A stretch of 13,541 nucleotides of DNA from Caryophanales bacterium UBA4869 (lineage in GTDB: Bacteria > Bacillota_I > Bacilli_A > RFN20 > CAG-288): contig DHDT01000047.1 of assembly GCA_002399505.1 (NCBI GenBank), forward strand, positions 19,555-33,095, in the 5' to 3' direction. Positions 6,749-13,526 of this stretch are shown piece after piece. Positions within the stretch are counted from its first letter, which is position 1, and each line of letters opens with the position of its first letter. The translations under genes were made by a program, and so were the position numbers. The notes beneath the pieces were generated by a model that was given only the letters and a program-made list of their open reading frames with translations, had not been told where the DNA came from and ran no database searches.

Positions 6749-7912
6749 TTAGGCTGCTTTTAAAGCGTTCAAAGCGGCAAAGATAGCTAAACCGGTACGA
6801 GCATCAGTTTGAGTTGCACCAGTGGTGACAACGAAATCGACAGAAGGAGTGAAGGTTCCATATTGGCTAGTTAAATCAATTGCGGGTGTACCAATAGCAG
6901 TAACAGCCTGATCGACGGTCTTTCCGACAAAGGTGGTATTGACGACTTTCTGAATGTTGAGAGAATAATCGATGAAGGCATTGAATCCGGCTTTTGCTAA
7001 ATACATAGGAGTGAAGTTATGGGCTCCGGCTAAAGGCAAACCAAGTTCGACGGCAGTGATTTTGCTAGCAGAATCAGTGGTGATCTTTACGGCAGCACCA
7101 TAATTTGAACTATGGCTATTATAGATGGTATATCCATAGGCGATCTTGTTATCGGTAGTATCTTTGAATCCATTTCCGTTGACAACACCGGTAGTAGGAA
7201 TAGTGGCAGTGTCAACAGTGATGGCACTGAAGACAGTGGTGAAAGGATCATAACTGGCTTCATTGGCAATGACGTAGGCTTTGCAGGCCTGGTAGATAGC
7301 GACATTGGTTCTGGAATCAGTCTGACTGGCACCAGTGCCGACAAACTTGTAATCGTCAGCAGGAGTGAAGGTTCCATATTCACCCTTGGTAGGATCAGCA
7401 ACAGCATCCTTTAAGGCATTGGCGACGATTATAGGATCCTTGGTTTTGACAGCGGCTTTGACATTGGTTAAGAAATTGGCCTTGTAGGTAGCATAGGCGG
7501 TAGCGCCGTTTCCAGTTGCATAGCTAGGAGTGAAGTTATGGACATTGCTAGCAGGAGCACCGATAGCGATGTCAGTGATCTTCTGGTCAGCGATGGTGAG
7601 CTTGACAGCGACACCATAGCCAGATCCGTAGGCGGTATAGGAAATCCAGCCATAGGCAACACCTTCTTCGGCATAACCATTGGCGATAGCGCCCTCGGTG
7701 GTGTCATTAGTAGCCTTGGTCAGATCAATTCCTGCAAGAACAGCGGCATAAGGATCCTGGATGTCGACAGCGCTGCTTACCGAAGAAGCAGGAGTCGAAG
7801 TTCCAGCGACAGAAGAAGTTCCAGCGACAGAAGAATTTCCTCTGACAGAGCAACCGGCAAGTCCCATAAGTGAAGCAAGAGCGATAGTCAGCAAAGTCTT
7901 GTTTTTAGTCAT
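6749..7912 (-). CDS. Tandem FMN-binding-domain lipoprotein (PplA-like, predicted flavinylated)
   Basis: The 387-aa protein has a lipobox LAGC (Cys21), a short Ser/Gly/Ala linker (to about 48), then two copies of one domain offset by about 172 residues. Copy 1 has a G-x-x-K-I-T-D-like strand turn (DQKITDIAI, 109-117), HNFTP (125-129), YGTFTP (179-184) and TGASQT (193-198). Copy 2 has SKITAVELG (283-291), HNFTP (298-302), YGTFTP (351-356) and TGATQT (364-369). HNFTP matches the HNETP of FMN_bind domains, and TGA[S/T]QT matches the [S/T]GA[S/T]xT flavinylation motif in which the last Thr carries FMN (here Thr198 and Thr369). In this family ApbE attaches FMN outside the cell; two-domain lipoproteins such as Listeria PplA act in extracellular electron transfer. 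Electron transfer at the surface is inferred. No ApbE or NADH dehydrogenase gene is in the window. GGGGAG precedes the ATG by 8 nt. Confidence 0.8.
   Translation of the reverse strand: MTKNKTLLTIALASLMGLAGCSVRGNSSVAGTSSVAGTSTPASSVSSAVDIQDPYAAVLAGIDLTKATNDTTEGAIANGYAEEGVAYGWISYTAYGSGYGVAVKLTIADQKITDIAIGAPASNVHNFTPSYATGNGATAYATYKANFLTNVKAAVKTKDPIIVANALKDAVADPTKGEYGTFTPADDYKFVGTGASQTDSRTNVAIYQACKAYVIANEASYDPFTTVFSAITVDTATIPTTGVVNGNGFKDTTDNKIAYGYTIYNSHSSNYGAAVKITTDSASKITAVELGLPLAGAHNFTPMYLAKAGFNAFIDYSLNIQKVVNTTFVGKTVDQAVTAIGTPAIDLTSQYGTFTPSVDFVVTTGATQTDARTGLAIFAALNALKAA
7800..7835 (-). repeat. 18-bp perfect tandem duplication in the FMN lipoprotein linker
   Basis: GTTCCAGCGACAGAAGAA occurs twice back to back (7800-7817 and 7818-7835, plus-strand reading). 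On the coding strand it encodes two copies of S-S-V-A-G-T. A third, diverged copy follows. Its place right after the lipid-anchor cysteine indicates a spacer whose length can vary by slippage. Confidence 0.8.
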
Positions 7913-7943
7913 TTTTGTTTCTCCCCAATTTTATGGTTTTATT

Positions 7944-7974
7944 ATTGTAGCAAAAAACTATCGGTAACGTACAA
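7944..7974 (-). promoter_or_regulatory. Promoter of the FMN-binding lipoprotein gene
   Basis: On the minus strand TTGTAC (plus 7969-7974) and TACAAT (plus 7944-7949) are separated by 19 nt. The -10 box is extended by TGC directly upstream (TGCTACAAT), which can compensate for the long spacer. It lies about 32 nt from the ATG at 7912. Confidence 0.6.
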
Positions 7975-7982
7975 AATATACT

Positions 7983-8000
7983 TATAATATTTATAGAGGA
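7983..8000 (+). promoter_or_regulatory. -10 box and ribosome binding site of the uridine kinase gene
   Basis: A perfect TATAAT (7983-7988) lies 19 nt before the ATG at 8008, with no convincing -35 at the usual distance. AGAGGA (7995-8000) is the ribosome site, 7 nt before the ATG. Transcription would start close to this site, giving a very short leader. The upstream side overlaps the divergent promoter of the FMN-binding lipoprotein. Confidence 0.5.
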
Positions 8001-8007
8001 CAAAAAC

Positions 8008-8721
8008 ATGCCAAGAATTATCCTGGTCGGAGGCGGTTCGTCATCAGGTAAGACCTATGTGACTGAAAACGTAATCAAGAACATCGGAGAAGAGAATGTC
8101 ACCCGTCTTACTATCGATGATTACTATCGAGATCAAAGCGATATGCCGATTACAGAACGAGTCAAAGTCAACTACGATCATCCTAAGGCTTTTGACTGGC
8201 CTTTGATGAGAAACCAGATTCGGGACCTGAAAGACGGCAAGGCCATTCAAAAGCCTATCTATGATTTCACTATTCATAACCGGGCAAAAGATACTGAACT
8301 GATCGTTCCTAAAAAACTTATCGTTGTCGAAGGAATCATGGCTCTTGTTGACAAAAAACTTTGTGATATGGGCGATTTGAGAGTTTTTATTTCTGCCTCG
8401 AGAGAAAGAAGACTTCTTCGAAGAATGATCAGAGACCACGAGGAGAGAAAGAGAAGCTTTGATAACATCGTCAATCAGTACTTCAATACCGTTCAGCCGA
8501 TGTTTGAGGAAATCATCGCTCCTTCATCCAATTATGCCGATGTCATCGTGAATAACGACGGCGTCGAGAACCTGGCTATCGATGTTCTTACCTGCGTCTT
8601 CAGAGAAGAACTTGAAAAAGCATCATTGGGTCTTACTCAGGATCGTTCTACATCATCAGAATTCACTGAAGAAAAGCTGGCAAAAGTCTTTTTGGACGGC
8701 GATAAAGAACCGATTAAATAA
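8008..8721 (+). CDS. udk: Uridine kinase (uridine/cytidine kinase family)
   Basis: This cytoplasmic enzyme phosphorylates uridine and cytidine to UMP and CMP with a nucleoside triphosphate, in pyrimidine salvage. The P-loop GGSSSGKT (9-16) is followed by the family's DDYYRD (37-42, with the catalytic Asp), NYDHPKAFDW (55-64), PIYDF (83-87), the strand VVEGIMAL (106-113) and an Arg-rich lid (132-150, RERRLLRRMIRDHEERKRS). The order and spacing are those of Udk. At 237 aa it is slightly longer than the usual 205-215 aa, because of a charged C-terminal tail after about residue 205. It is a single gene, divergent from the FMN-binding lipoprotein and convergent with the McrC-like gene 21 nt away. 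A phosphoribulokinase/uridine-kinase-family paralogue with another substrate is possible but less likely. Confidence 0.85.
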   Translation: MPRIILVGGGSSSGKTYVTENVIKNIGEENVTRLTIDDYYRDQSDMPITERVKVNYDHPKAFDWPLMRNQIRDLKDGKAIQKPIYDFTIHNRAKDTELIVPKKLIVVEGIMALVDKKLCDMGDLRVFISASRERRLLRRMIRDHEERKRSFDNIVNQYFNTVQPMFEEIIAPSSNYADVIVNNDGVENLAIDVLTCVFREELEKASLGLTQDRSTSSEFTEEKLAKVFLDGDKEPIK

Positions 8722-8734
8722 ATTTTCTTTTTTA

Positions 8735-8765
8735 GAAAAATGTCAAATAGTCATTTTCTTTTTTG
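8735..8765 (+). terminator. Possible weak terminator after the uridine kinase gene
   Basis: AAAATG and CATTTT form an AT-rich 6-bp stem around a 9-nt loop, followed by CTTTTTT. It lies within the 3' end of the convergent gene. The stem lacks G:C pairs apart from one, so strength is doubtful, but no other candidate exists in the 21-nt gap between the two stop codons. Confidence 0.3.
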
Positions 8766-10320
8766 AATTGTGAACATGATGACAGATGGGACATACTGAA
8801 TCGCCGTTTGTGTCTGTTTCTGTAATATTCCTAAAACACATAATGCTTTCTTCTTTTCTTCTCAAAAGCCATTCGTCTTCATCGCGGTAAAGACTGGCGT
8901 CGATCGTTTTAGGTGTATAGCCTTCTATCTCAGTATAGAAGTATTTTTCATTGAACTCACTGCAGGTATCTTCTTTTATGATGGTACGGCAGTTATCGCA
9001 TTCATAGCTGTTGTCATCTTCGTTGAATCTGAGTCGGTCACCGCAGAAAGGACAGTCATCTCTTTCCGTGTCAGAATAGATCATGGCTTTGAGGATGAAC
9101 TGCTGGATACGTCTGAAAGAGTCGATGTTCTCAATCGATATCCAGGAAGCATACTTCAAAGTCGAGTCGTTTTCAAAGGGAGTGCAGACTATTACTTCGT
9201 CGGCATTTCCTTTTTTGGTCAAAAGGAATGAGGGATCATAGGTGAAGTCGATAGTGGGAAGGAAAAGAATTTTATAGATTTTGTCTTTCTTCAGAGTCAG
9301 AAGGAAACTTGAATTGTTGAGATTCTTGATTCTGGCTTCCCACTTTTTAAATGTGAAGACAGCATCTAAATCTTTGAGATTCATCTTGATTTCAGGATCG
9401 CTTTGGAAACTGAAATGACCTAAAGAGAAGATGAGCATGATTTCGACAAAAGAATAATAGTCTTTTCTTAGCTGGATAAAATCGACTTCTTTTCTTTCTT
9501 CTTCGGCAACCAGTCTGTTGCTGAGAAGATATTTGTAAGCCGTATAGACGGAATGATAGTCTTTCTGCATCAGGAAGATATTTGATTTTTTCAGAGGTAG
9601 TTTTCTTCCTCTTCTCAGATTCCTCTGATAGATTGGCTTATGAAGACGGGGCTTGATGCTATCGATGACGGCCAGAGTCTTTCTTGAAAGCTCTTTGGCG
9701 ATACCGTAATGCTTGGTGAAGTCTCTGATATATCCGGTATGCAGTTCACCTAAGGCCAGAAAATAATCCAGGTGATTGATTCTTTCGAGCAGATTGAATT
9801 CCATCGTTTCACTGGCATATAAAAGGCATTGGAGGGCTTTGAGGTTCTTTCGACAGTATTTCAAGAGTTCGTCGATGAAATCACAGAAGACCAGATTTTC
9901 ATAGATTCCGTAATCATCTTCATAGATCTGAGTCAGGAGCTTACGGGGCTTTATTCCTCTTTTGGTGATGTTGCTGACCTGATTCATATGGGTTCCCAGG
10001 TAGGAGAAAGTATCCTGATTGGTCTTAGCGACTATTTCTACGGGCAGGATTTCGCTGATGTCCTTTAAGGCGATGATAGGTTTTGAGAAGATTCTCTTTA
10101 TTGAGGGAACGGCTTTTGAAATACGAGAGATGTTCTTTTCAAAGGCCTGAAAATCAAAATCCGGTTCAACTGAAAACAGAGTCAGGTCATGGACAGCATA
10201 ATAATCGAAGTCGATATAGTTTAACTGGCTGTGTCTGTTGACAAAACGATTGATATCATCCAAGAGCGTTTCCAAGTGACTGTATTCGTCTAGATGTTTG
10301 CGCTCTGCTTTCTTATCCAT
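8743..10320 (-). CDS. DUF2357/McrC-like partner of the membrane McrB-type AAA+ protein, with C-terminal zinc ribbon
   Basis: The family is suggested by context and weak motifs. The protein (525 aa) is soluble, with no signal or membrane segment. The central segment YEDDYGIYENLVFCDFIDEL (133-152) resembles the conserved Y-x-x-x-EN-x-x-V/F helix of DUF2357 proteins, which pair with McrB-type ATPases. Positively charged stretches (about 225-246) could contact nucleic acid. The C-terminus has a zinc ribbon, CPFCG (423-427) with CDNC (441-444), and a second CPICHH (510-515) that may be another half-site. I do not see a clear PD-(D/E)xK nuclease motif. The ATG at 10320 is 3 nt after the stop of the AAA+ gene; its ribosome site GAGGA lies within that gene's last codons, indicating translational coupling. 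Predicted role: effector or sensor of a McrBC-like system. It could also be a non-nuclease adaptor. Confidence 0.6.
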   Translation of the reverse strand: MDKKAERKHLDEYSHLETLLDDINRFVNRHSQLNYIDFDYYAVHDLTLFSVEPDFDFQAFEKNISRISKAVPSIKRIFSKPIIALKDISEILPVEIVAKTNQDTFSYLGTHMNQVSNITKRGIKPRKLLTQIYEDDYGIYENLVFCDFIDELLKYCRKNLKALQCLLYASETMEFNLLERINHLDYFLALGELHTGYIRDFTKHYGIAKELSRKTLAVIDSIKPRLHKPIYQRNLRRGRKLPLKKSNIFLMQKDYHSVYTAYKYLLSNRLVAEEERKEVDFIQLRKDYYSFVEIMLIFSLGHFSFQSDPEIKMNLKDLDAVFTFKKWEARIKNLNNSSFLLTLKKDKIYKILFLPTIDFTYDPSFLLTKKGNADEVIVCTPFENDSTLKYASWISIENIDSFRRIQQFILKAMIYSDTERDDCPFCGDRLRFNEDDNSYECDNCRTIIKEDTCSEFNEKYFYTEIEGYTPKTIDASLYRDEDEWLLRRKEESIMCFRNITETDTNGDSVCPICHHVHNSKKKMTI

Positions 10321-10323
10321 CCG

Positions 10324-13116
10324 TTAATCCTCGTTGAGCTTGCTTACAAACTCAGCGCATCTCTTCAATCCGATATTCTTGAAAGCGTCGACTAAACCAT
10401 CCTTGTCATCGATGGTCTTGACTTCAAGCTTGCTGACAACCTTGCTCAAAAGGATAGTCTCCACGGCTTTGGAAGTAACTTCTTCCTCCGGGAAGCAGGC
10501 TCTGTAGATGTTGACGAATTCTTCCATCTGCTTGAGAATACGATTACCAAAGGAAATGTTATAAGGTTCTAACAGGACCTCTGTTTTCTGAATAAGTGAA
10601 TTCTTTTCAGCATCGAAGCTGCCTTCTTTAAGGGCTTTGTCAAATAAGGAGGCGAGAGTGCTGTAGTCATAGAATCTCTTGGGGATAGGATCTTTAAAGT
10701 CTCTGACCTTAGGAGCACGTTTATCAAAATTCATCGTCTGAGCACGGTCATAGACTTTGTCGGAGATGACAAAAGTCGATTCATCTCGGTTGGCAGTTCC
10801 GATGAAGAAGACATTTGTCGGGATCTTCAATGTATGTCCTTCGGTGAGGCCAGTATATGAGGACTCGATGCCGTCTTTCATCTTTGAAAGCGGAATATTG
10901 AGGAGCTTGATTTCTCTCTTGTCTTCTTCGCTCTCCATTAAGGAGAGGAAATCTGAGAAGTAGTATTCGATACGTGAGAGGTTCATTTCATCTAAAACGA
11001 TGAAAGTCGGTATTTCTCTGTTCAGACTTGCTTTGTATAAGTCCTGAGTGAACTTTCGAGGCGTATACATAGAAGAAAACTCATTGTAGTATCCTAATAG
11101 TTCGTTCTTGTCTTTCCAGGATGATTCAACTTCGACGATATCACAGTCGCCGAGTATGGCTTCCATGAAGATCTTTGGGAGACTGGTCTTGCCAGTACCT
11201 GACATACCCTGAAGAATAGATAGACGGGATGCTCCGATTCCAGATATGAAGGTTGCCATGGTTTCTTTGGAATAGGAGAGATGGAGGCGGCTGTCTCTGG
11301 CGTATTCGACGACAAAGGAAACTAGATCAGACAGAGTGGCGTTCTGGGCTTTGCTCTTGTATCTCTCTTCGAGATCAGTTTTGAATAAGTCAGTTTTATT
11401 GTCGATTTCAGTGAAGGCCGGGCAGGGATCGAAATCGATGAGTTTTTCTTCTTCGACATTGGTCTGACCACCTATCAATCCGGTCTGACTGTCTTCCGGT
11501 TCGTCTTTTTCTTTCTCGTTTTCTGCCTGTTTTGATTCTTCTCCCTTTTCAGCGTCTGCGCTCTCGTCTTGAATACCGGAAGAAGAATCAGAGACTTGGT
11601 CGCCGTCAGAAGTTACCAGGGCTTTTTCATTCTCTTCTTTTTCCAGAGAACTTCTTAAGATCATGACCAACATGATGATGACGTCGACTGCTAAGGCATA
11701 GATGCAGTCACTCCTCATCGAATAAGAGTAGCTGTCTAAATCGATGGTATAGCCAAAGAAAGTGAGAACGGTCTGGAGATAGGCTTTGTTTATCTCTCTT
11801 GCTATTGTAAAGTAAAGTCCCGAGATACCGAGTAAGAAGATCATGAAGACATTGAGATAGGCGGAGACCTTAGCCACTCTTTCGTATCTCTTATAGTTAG
11901 ACAGATATGAGGTCAGAGTCCAAAGAAGGGTGATACCGGAAACGAGAAGCATGATGATGATATAGCAGGCCAGTATCTGATATCCGGAACCGAGACTGGC
12001 ATAGTTTGAAAGGATATCATAGCCAGTCATATTTATTACATTATCCGTTCCGCCATAGGTCAGGGTCACGACTATCACATTGAGAAGAAGTGAGAGATAG
12101 GTGACAGCTGTCATTAGGAAGACATAGATCAAAGGTTCAGCTCTTGTTCTTTTAGGAGCTTCGCCTTTAAGGGCCTTGATGTTGTTGATCTGCTCATATT
12201 TTCCTTTGATTATCGCATATGCCAAAGACAAAAGACCGGAACAGATCAAGGGAATGAAGGCGATTGTCGAGGAGGTTATTCCGTTAAAGGCATTGACCAT
12301 ACACAAAGAGAGACCACAGAGGAAGAAGACTGTCGATAAGAAAAGAGTCAGATAGTTCATATTGCGACTCTGAGTGATAAAGAGTCCTTTGTCGCTGAAG
12401 AAACTAGACAGAGAATAAATGAAATAGAAGACAGTGATGAAGAAGAATGACAGGAATAACAGGAAGAAGACAATGTTTGTGATCTCAGTCGGATTATTGA
12501 TGATGCCATCAAAGATAATGAAATTGTATCCTGAGGCAATACTGTTATCAGTATATAAAGGAACAAAGAAGAAAGAAGAGGTGATGCCGATATTGACGAT
12601 GTTGAATATCAGAGAGGAAACAGTCAGTCCTTTAGGAGTGGCACGGCTAATCTTCTCTTCGCCGTTATTATTGCTGGGAGATTCTTTTTCGATAAGCTTT
12701 GCTCTCCAGACATAGAGAGCGAAAGAGGCAATCACTAAGAATATTGATATTCCTATTAATATTAAGGCTGTCATCGAGAATAGCTGATAGAGAATATGGA
12801 AGACGATAAGACCGACATCAAAGACTAGGAAATAAAGGATAGAAACCAAGAAACCGAAGTTGTTGTTTCTAAAAAAACTATAGACTGAAAGAAGAATACC
12901 TGCCAAAGATCCAAACAGCAGGGCTTTGAGAACAATGGCATAGATATAGGTGGCTTCATCAATCAGGGAAGTGCCAGTTGTCAGTGAAAGCAGATTGGCA
13001 CCGTCGACAGCATTTGTCGGCAGGTAGAATAAGCCCAGCGTCAAAAAGAAGGTTGTCAGGGTTACCGCTAGTATTATCAGGCCAAACAGTCTCGGCTTCT
13101 TAAAAAAGTCTTTCAT
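10324..13116 (-). CDS. Polytopic membrane protein fused to a McrB-type AAA+ NTPase domain
   Basis: The 930-aa protein has about twelve hydrophobic segments in residues 9-487 (for example 9-31, 88-110, 112-137, 212-236, 253-275, 376-400, 470-487). A strongly acidic, low-complexity linker (about 488-560) leads to a cytoplasmic AAA+ domain (about 590-925). Motifs are Walker A GMSGTGKT (637-644), Walker B FIVLDEMN (705-712) and a sensor-like IGTANRDEST (772-781), then DKVYDRA (786-792). This layout is that of the McrB-type family that pairs with DUF2357 partners, where VGT-x-N-x-DE-T is usual in place of the NTADR of E. coli McrB. GTP versus ATP preference cannot be read. The ATG at 13116 has AGAGGA 6 nt upstream. 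It is the first gene of a two-gene operon with the 525-aa partner. A membrane-anchored restriction-like or stress-response machine is inferred. Confidence 0.8.
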   Translation of the reverse strand: MKDFFKKPRLFGLIILAVTLTTFFLTLGLFYLPTNAVDGANLLSLTTGTSLIDEATYIYAIVLKALLFGSLAGILLSVYSFFRNNNFGFLVSILYFLVFDVGLIVFHILYQLFSMTALILIGISIFLVIASFALYVWRAKLIEKESPSNNNGEEKISRATPKGLTVSSLIFNIVNIGITSSFFFVPLYTDNSIASGYNFIIFDGIINNPTEITNIVFFLLFLSFFFITVFYFIYSLSSFFSDKGLFITQSRNMNYLTLFLSTVFFLCGLSLCMVNAFNGITSSTIAFIPLICSGLLSLAYAIIKGKYEQINNIKALKGEAPKRTRAEPLIYVFLMTAVTYLSLLLNVIVVTLTYGGTDNVINMTGYDILSNYASLGSGYQILACYIIIMLLVSGITLLWTLTSYLSNYKRYERVAKVSAYLNVFMIFLLGISGLYFTIAREINKAYLQTVLTFFGYTIDLDSYSYSMRSDCIYALAVDVIIMLVMILRSSLEKEENEKALVTSDGDQVSDSSSGIQDESADAEKGEESKQAENEKEKDEPEDSQTGLIGGQTNVEEEKLIDFDPCPAFTEIDNKTDLFKTDLEERYKSKAQNATLSDLVSFVVEYARDSRLHLSYSKETMATFISGIGASRLSILQGMSGTGKTSLPKIFMEAILGDCDIVEVESSWKDKNELLGYYNEFSSMYTPRKFTQDLYKASLNREIPTFIVLDEMNLSRIEYYFSDFLSLMESEEDKREIKLLNIPLSKMKDGIESSYTGLTEGHTLKIPTNVFFIGTANRDESTFVISDKVYDRAQTMNFDKRAPKVRDFKDPIPKRFYDYSTLASLFDKALKEGSFDAEKNSLIQKTEVLLEPYNISFGNRILKQMEEFVNIYRACFPEEEVTSKAVETILLSKVVSKLEVKTIDDKDGLVDAFKNIGLKRCAEFVSKLNED

Positions 13117-13214
13117 ACTGTTTCCTCTCTTTGGAAATTCCTTAGTAGAACAATCTGCGAAGCAATAAAAGCTGATTAATGCTTTTCAGTTCTAAAACAT
13201 ATGCGAATGTTCTT

Positions 13215-13243
13215 ATATTATGCTTTTTTACGTTTTCATTCAA
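13215..13243 (-). promoter_or_regulatory. Promoter of the McrB-like/DUF2357-like operon
   Basis: On the minus strand TTGAAT (plus 13238-13243) and TAATAT (plus 13215-13220) are separated by exactly 17 nt; an overlapping TATAAG gives a 20-nt spacer. Transcription would leave a leader of roughly 90 nt before the ATG at 13116. The spacer contains TGAAAACG, a cre-type half-site. Confidence 0.5.
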
Positions 13244-13385
13244 TAAAGGGTATTAGATTTAGTCATATTTTTAGGTATATTGGCCGATTTATCAGACTTA
13301 ATAACGTTTAGCCGACACTTTTCAAGTAATACTTGTCTATAATTGACAGTCTGTTTCACAGATACCAAAAGGAAGAAAAAACATA

Positions 13386-13414
13386 TTGACTAATCTCTTT
13401 GGTTAGTATACAAT
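13386..13414 (+). promoter_or_regulatory. Promoter of tRNA-Ala
   Basis: TTGACT (13386-13391) and TACAAT (13409-13414), with a 17-nt spacer, form a near-consensus sigma-A promoter. The expected start point is around 13421, some 30 nt before the mature tRNA 5' end. The spacer region holds a short inverted repeat, ACTAA/TTAGT. Confidence 0.75.
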
Positions 13415-13450
13415 AAACACCGCTTGAATTAGTGGATTCAGCAAAAATTT

Positions 13451-13526
13451 GGGGCTGTAGCTCAACTGGGAGAGCGCCTCCATGGCATGGAGGAGGTCGC
13501 GAGTCCGATCCTCGTCAGCTCCACCA
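13451..13526 (+). tRNA. tRNA-Ala (anticodon GGC)
   Basis: The 76-nt cloverleaf is complete with encoded CCA. The acceptor stem GGGGCTG pairs with CAGCTCC and contains the G3:U70 wobble that alanyl-tRNA synthetase recognises. The D stem is GCTC/GAGC with loop AACTGGGA. The anticodon stem CCTCC/GGAGG has loop ATGGCAT, so the anticodon is GGC (reads GCC and GCU). The T stem GCGAG/CTCGT has one G-U pair. The T loop reads TCCGATC, so position 55 is C instead of the nearly invariant U that becomes pseudouridine. The identity is secure despite this oddity. It is transcribed away from the McrB-like operon. Confidence 0.95.

Larger units (their letters stand above)
13117..13450. other. Intergenic region between the McrB-like gene and tRNA-Ala
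   Basis: This 334-nt AT-rich stretch holds a promoter for each divergent unit (13215-13243 minus, 13386-13414 plus). It also has a short palindrome CAAGT-AAT-ACTTG (13323-13335), followed by a perfect TATAAT (13338-13343) with no good -35. A small hairpin AAAAGC/GCTTTT at about 13168-13187 lies in the predicted 5' leader of the McrB-like mRNA. I see no gene here; a 38-codon frame from 13201 lacks a ribosome site. Confidence 0.5.

Noticed and set aside
7538..7873. Long plus-strand frames opposite the FMN-binding lipoprotein gene
   Set aside because: They are antisense reflections of a Ser/Ala/Thr-rich coding strand. None has a ribosome site or recognisable motif, while the minus-strand gene has both.
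13168..13187. AAAAGC/GCTTTT hairpin upstream of the McrB-like gene as a riboswitch or terminator
   Set aside because: The stem is only 6 bp with no T-run after it, and no larger fold is evident in the leader.
13201..13317. Short plus-strand frame of about 38 codons
   Set aside because: There is no Shine-Dalgarno, it covers the McrB-like operon promoter, and the peptide has no recognisable feature.
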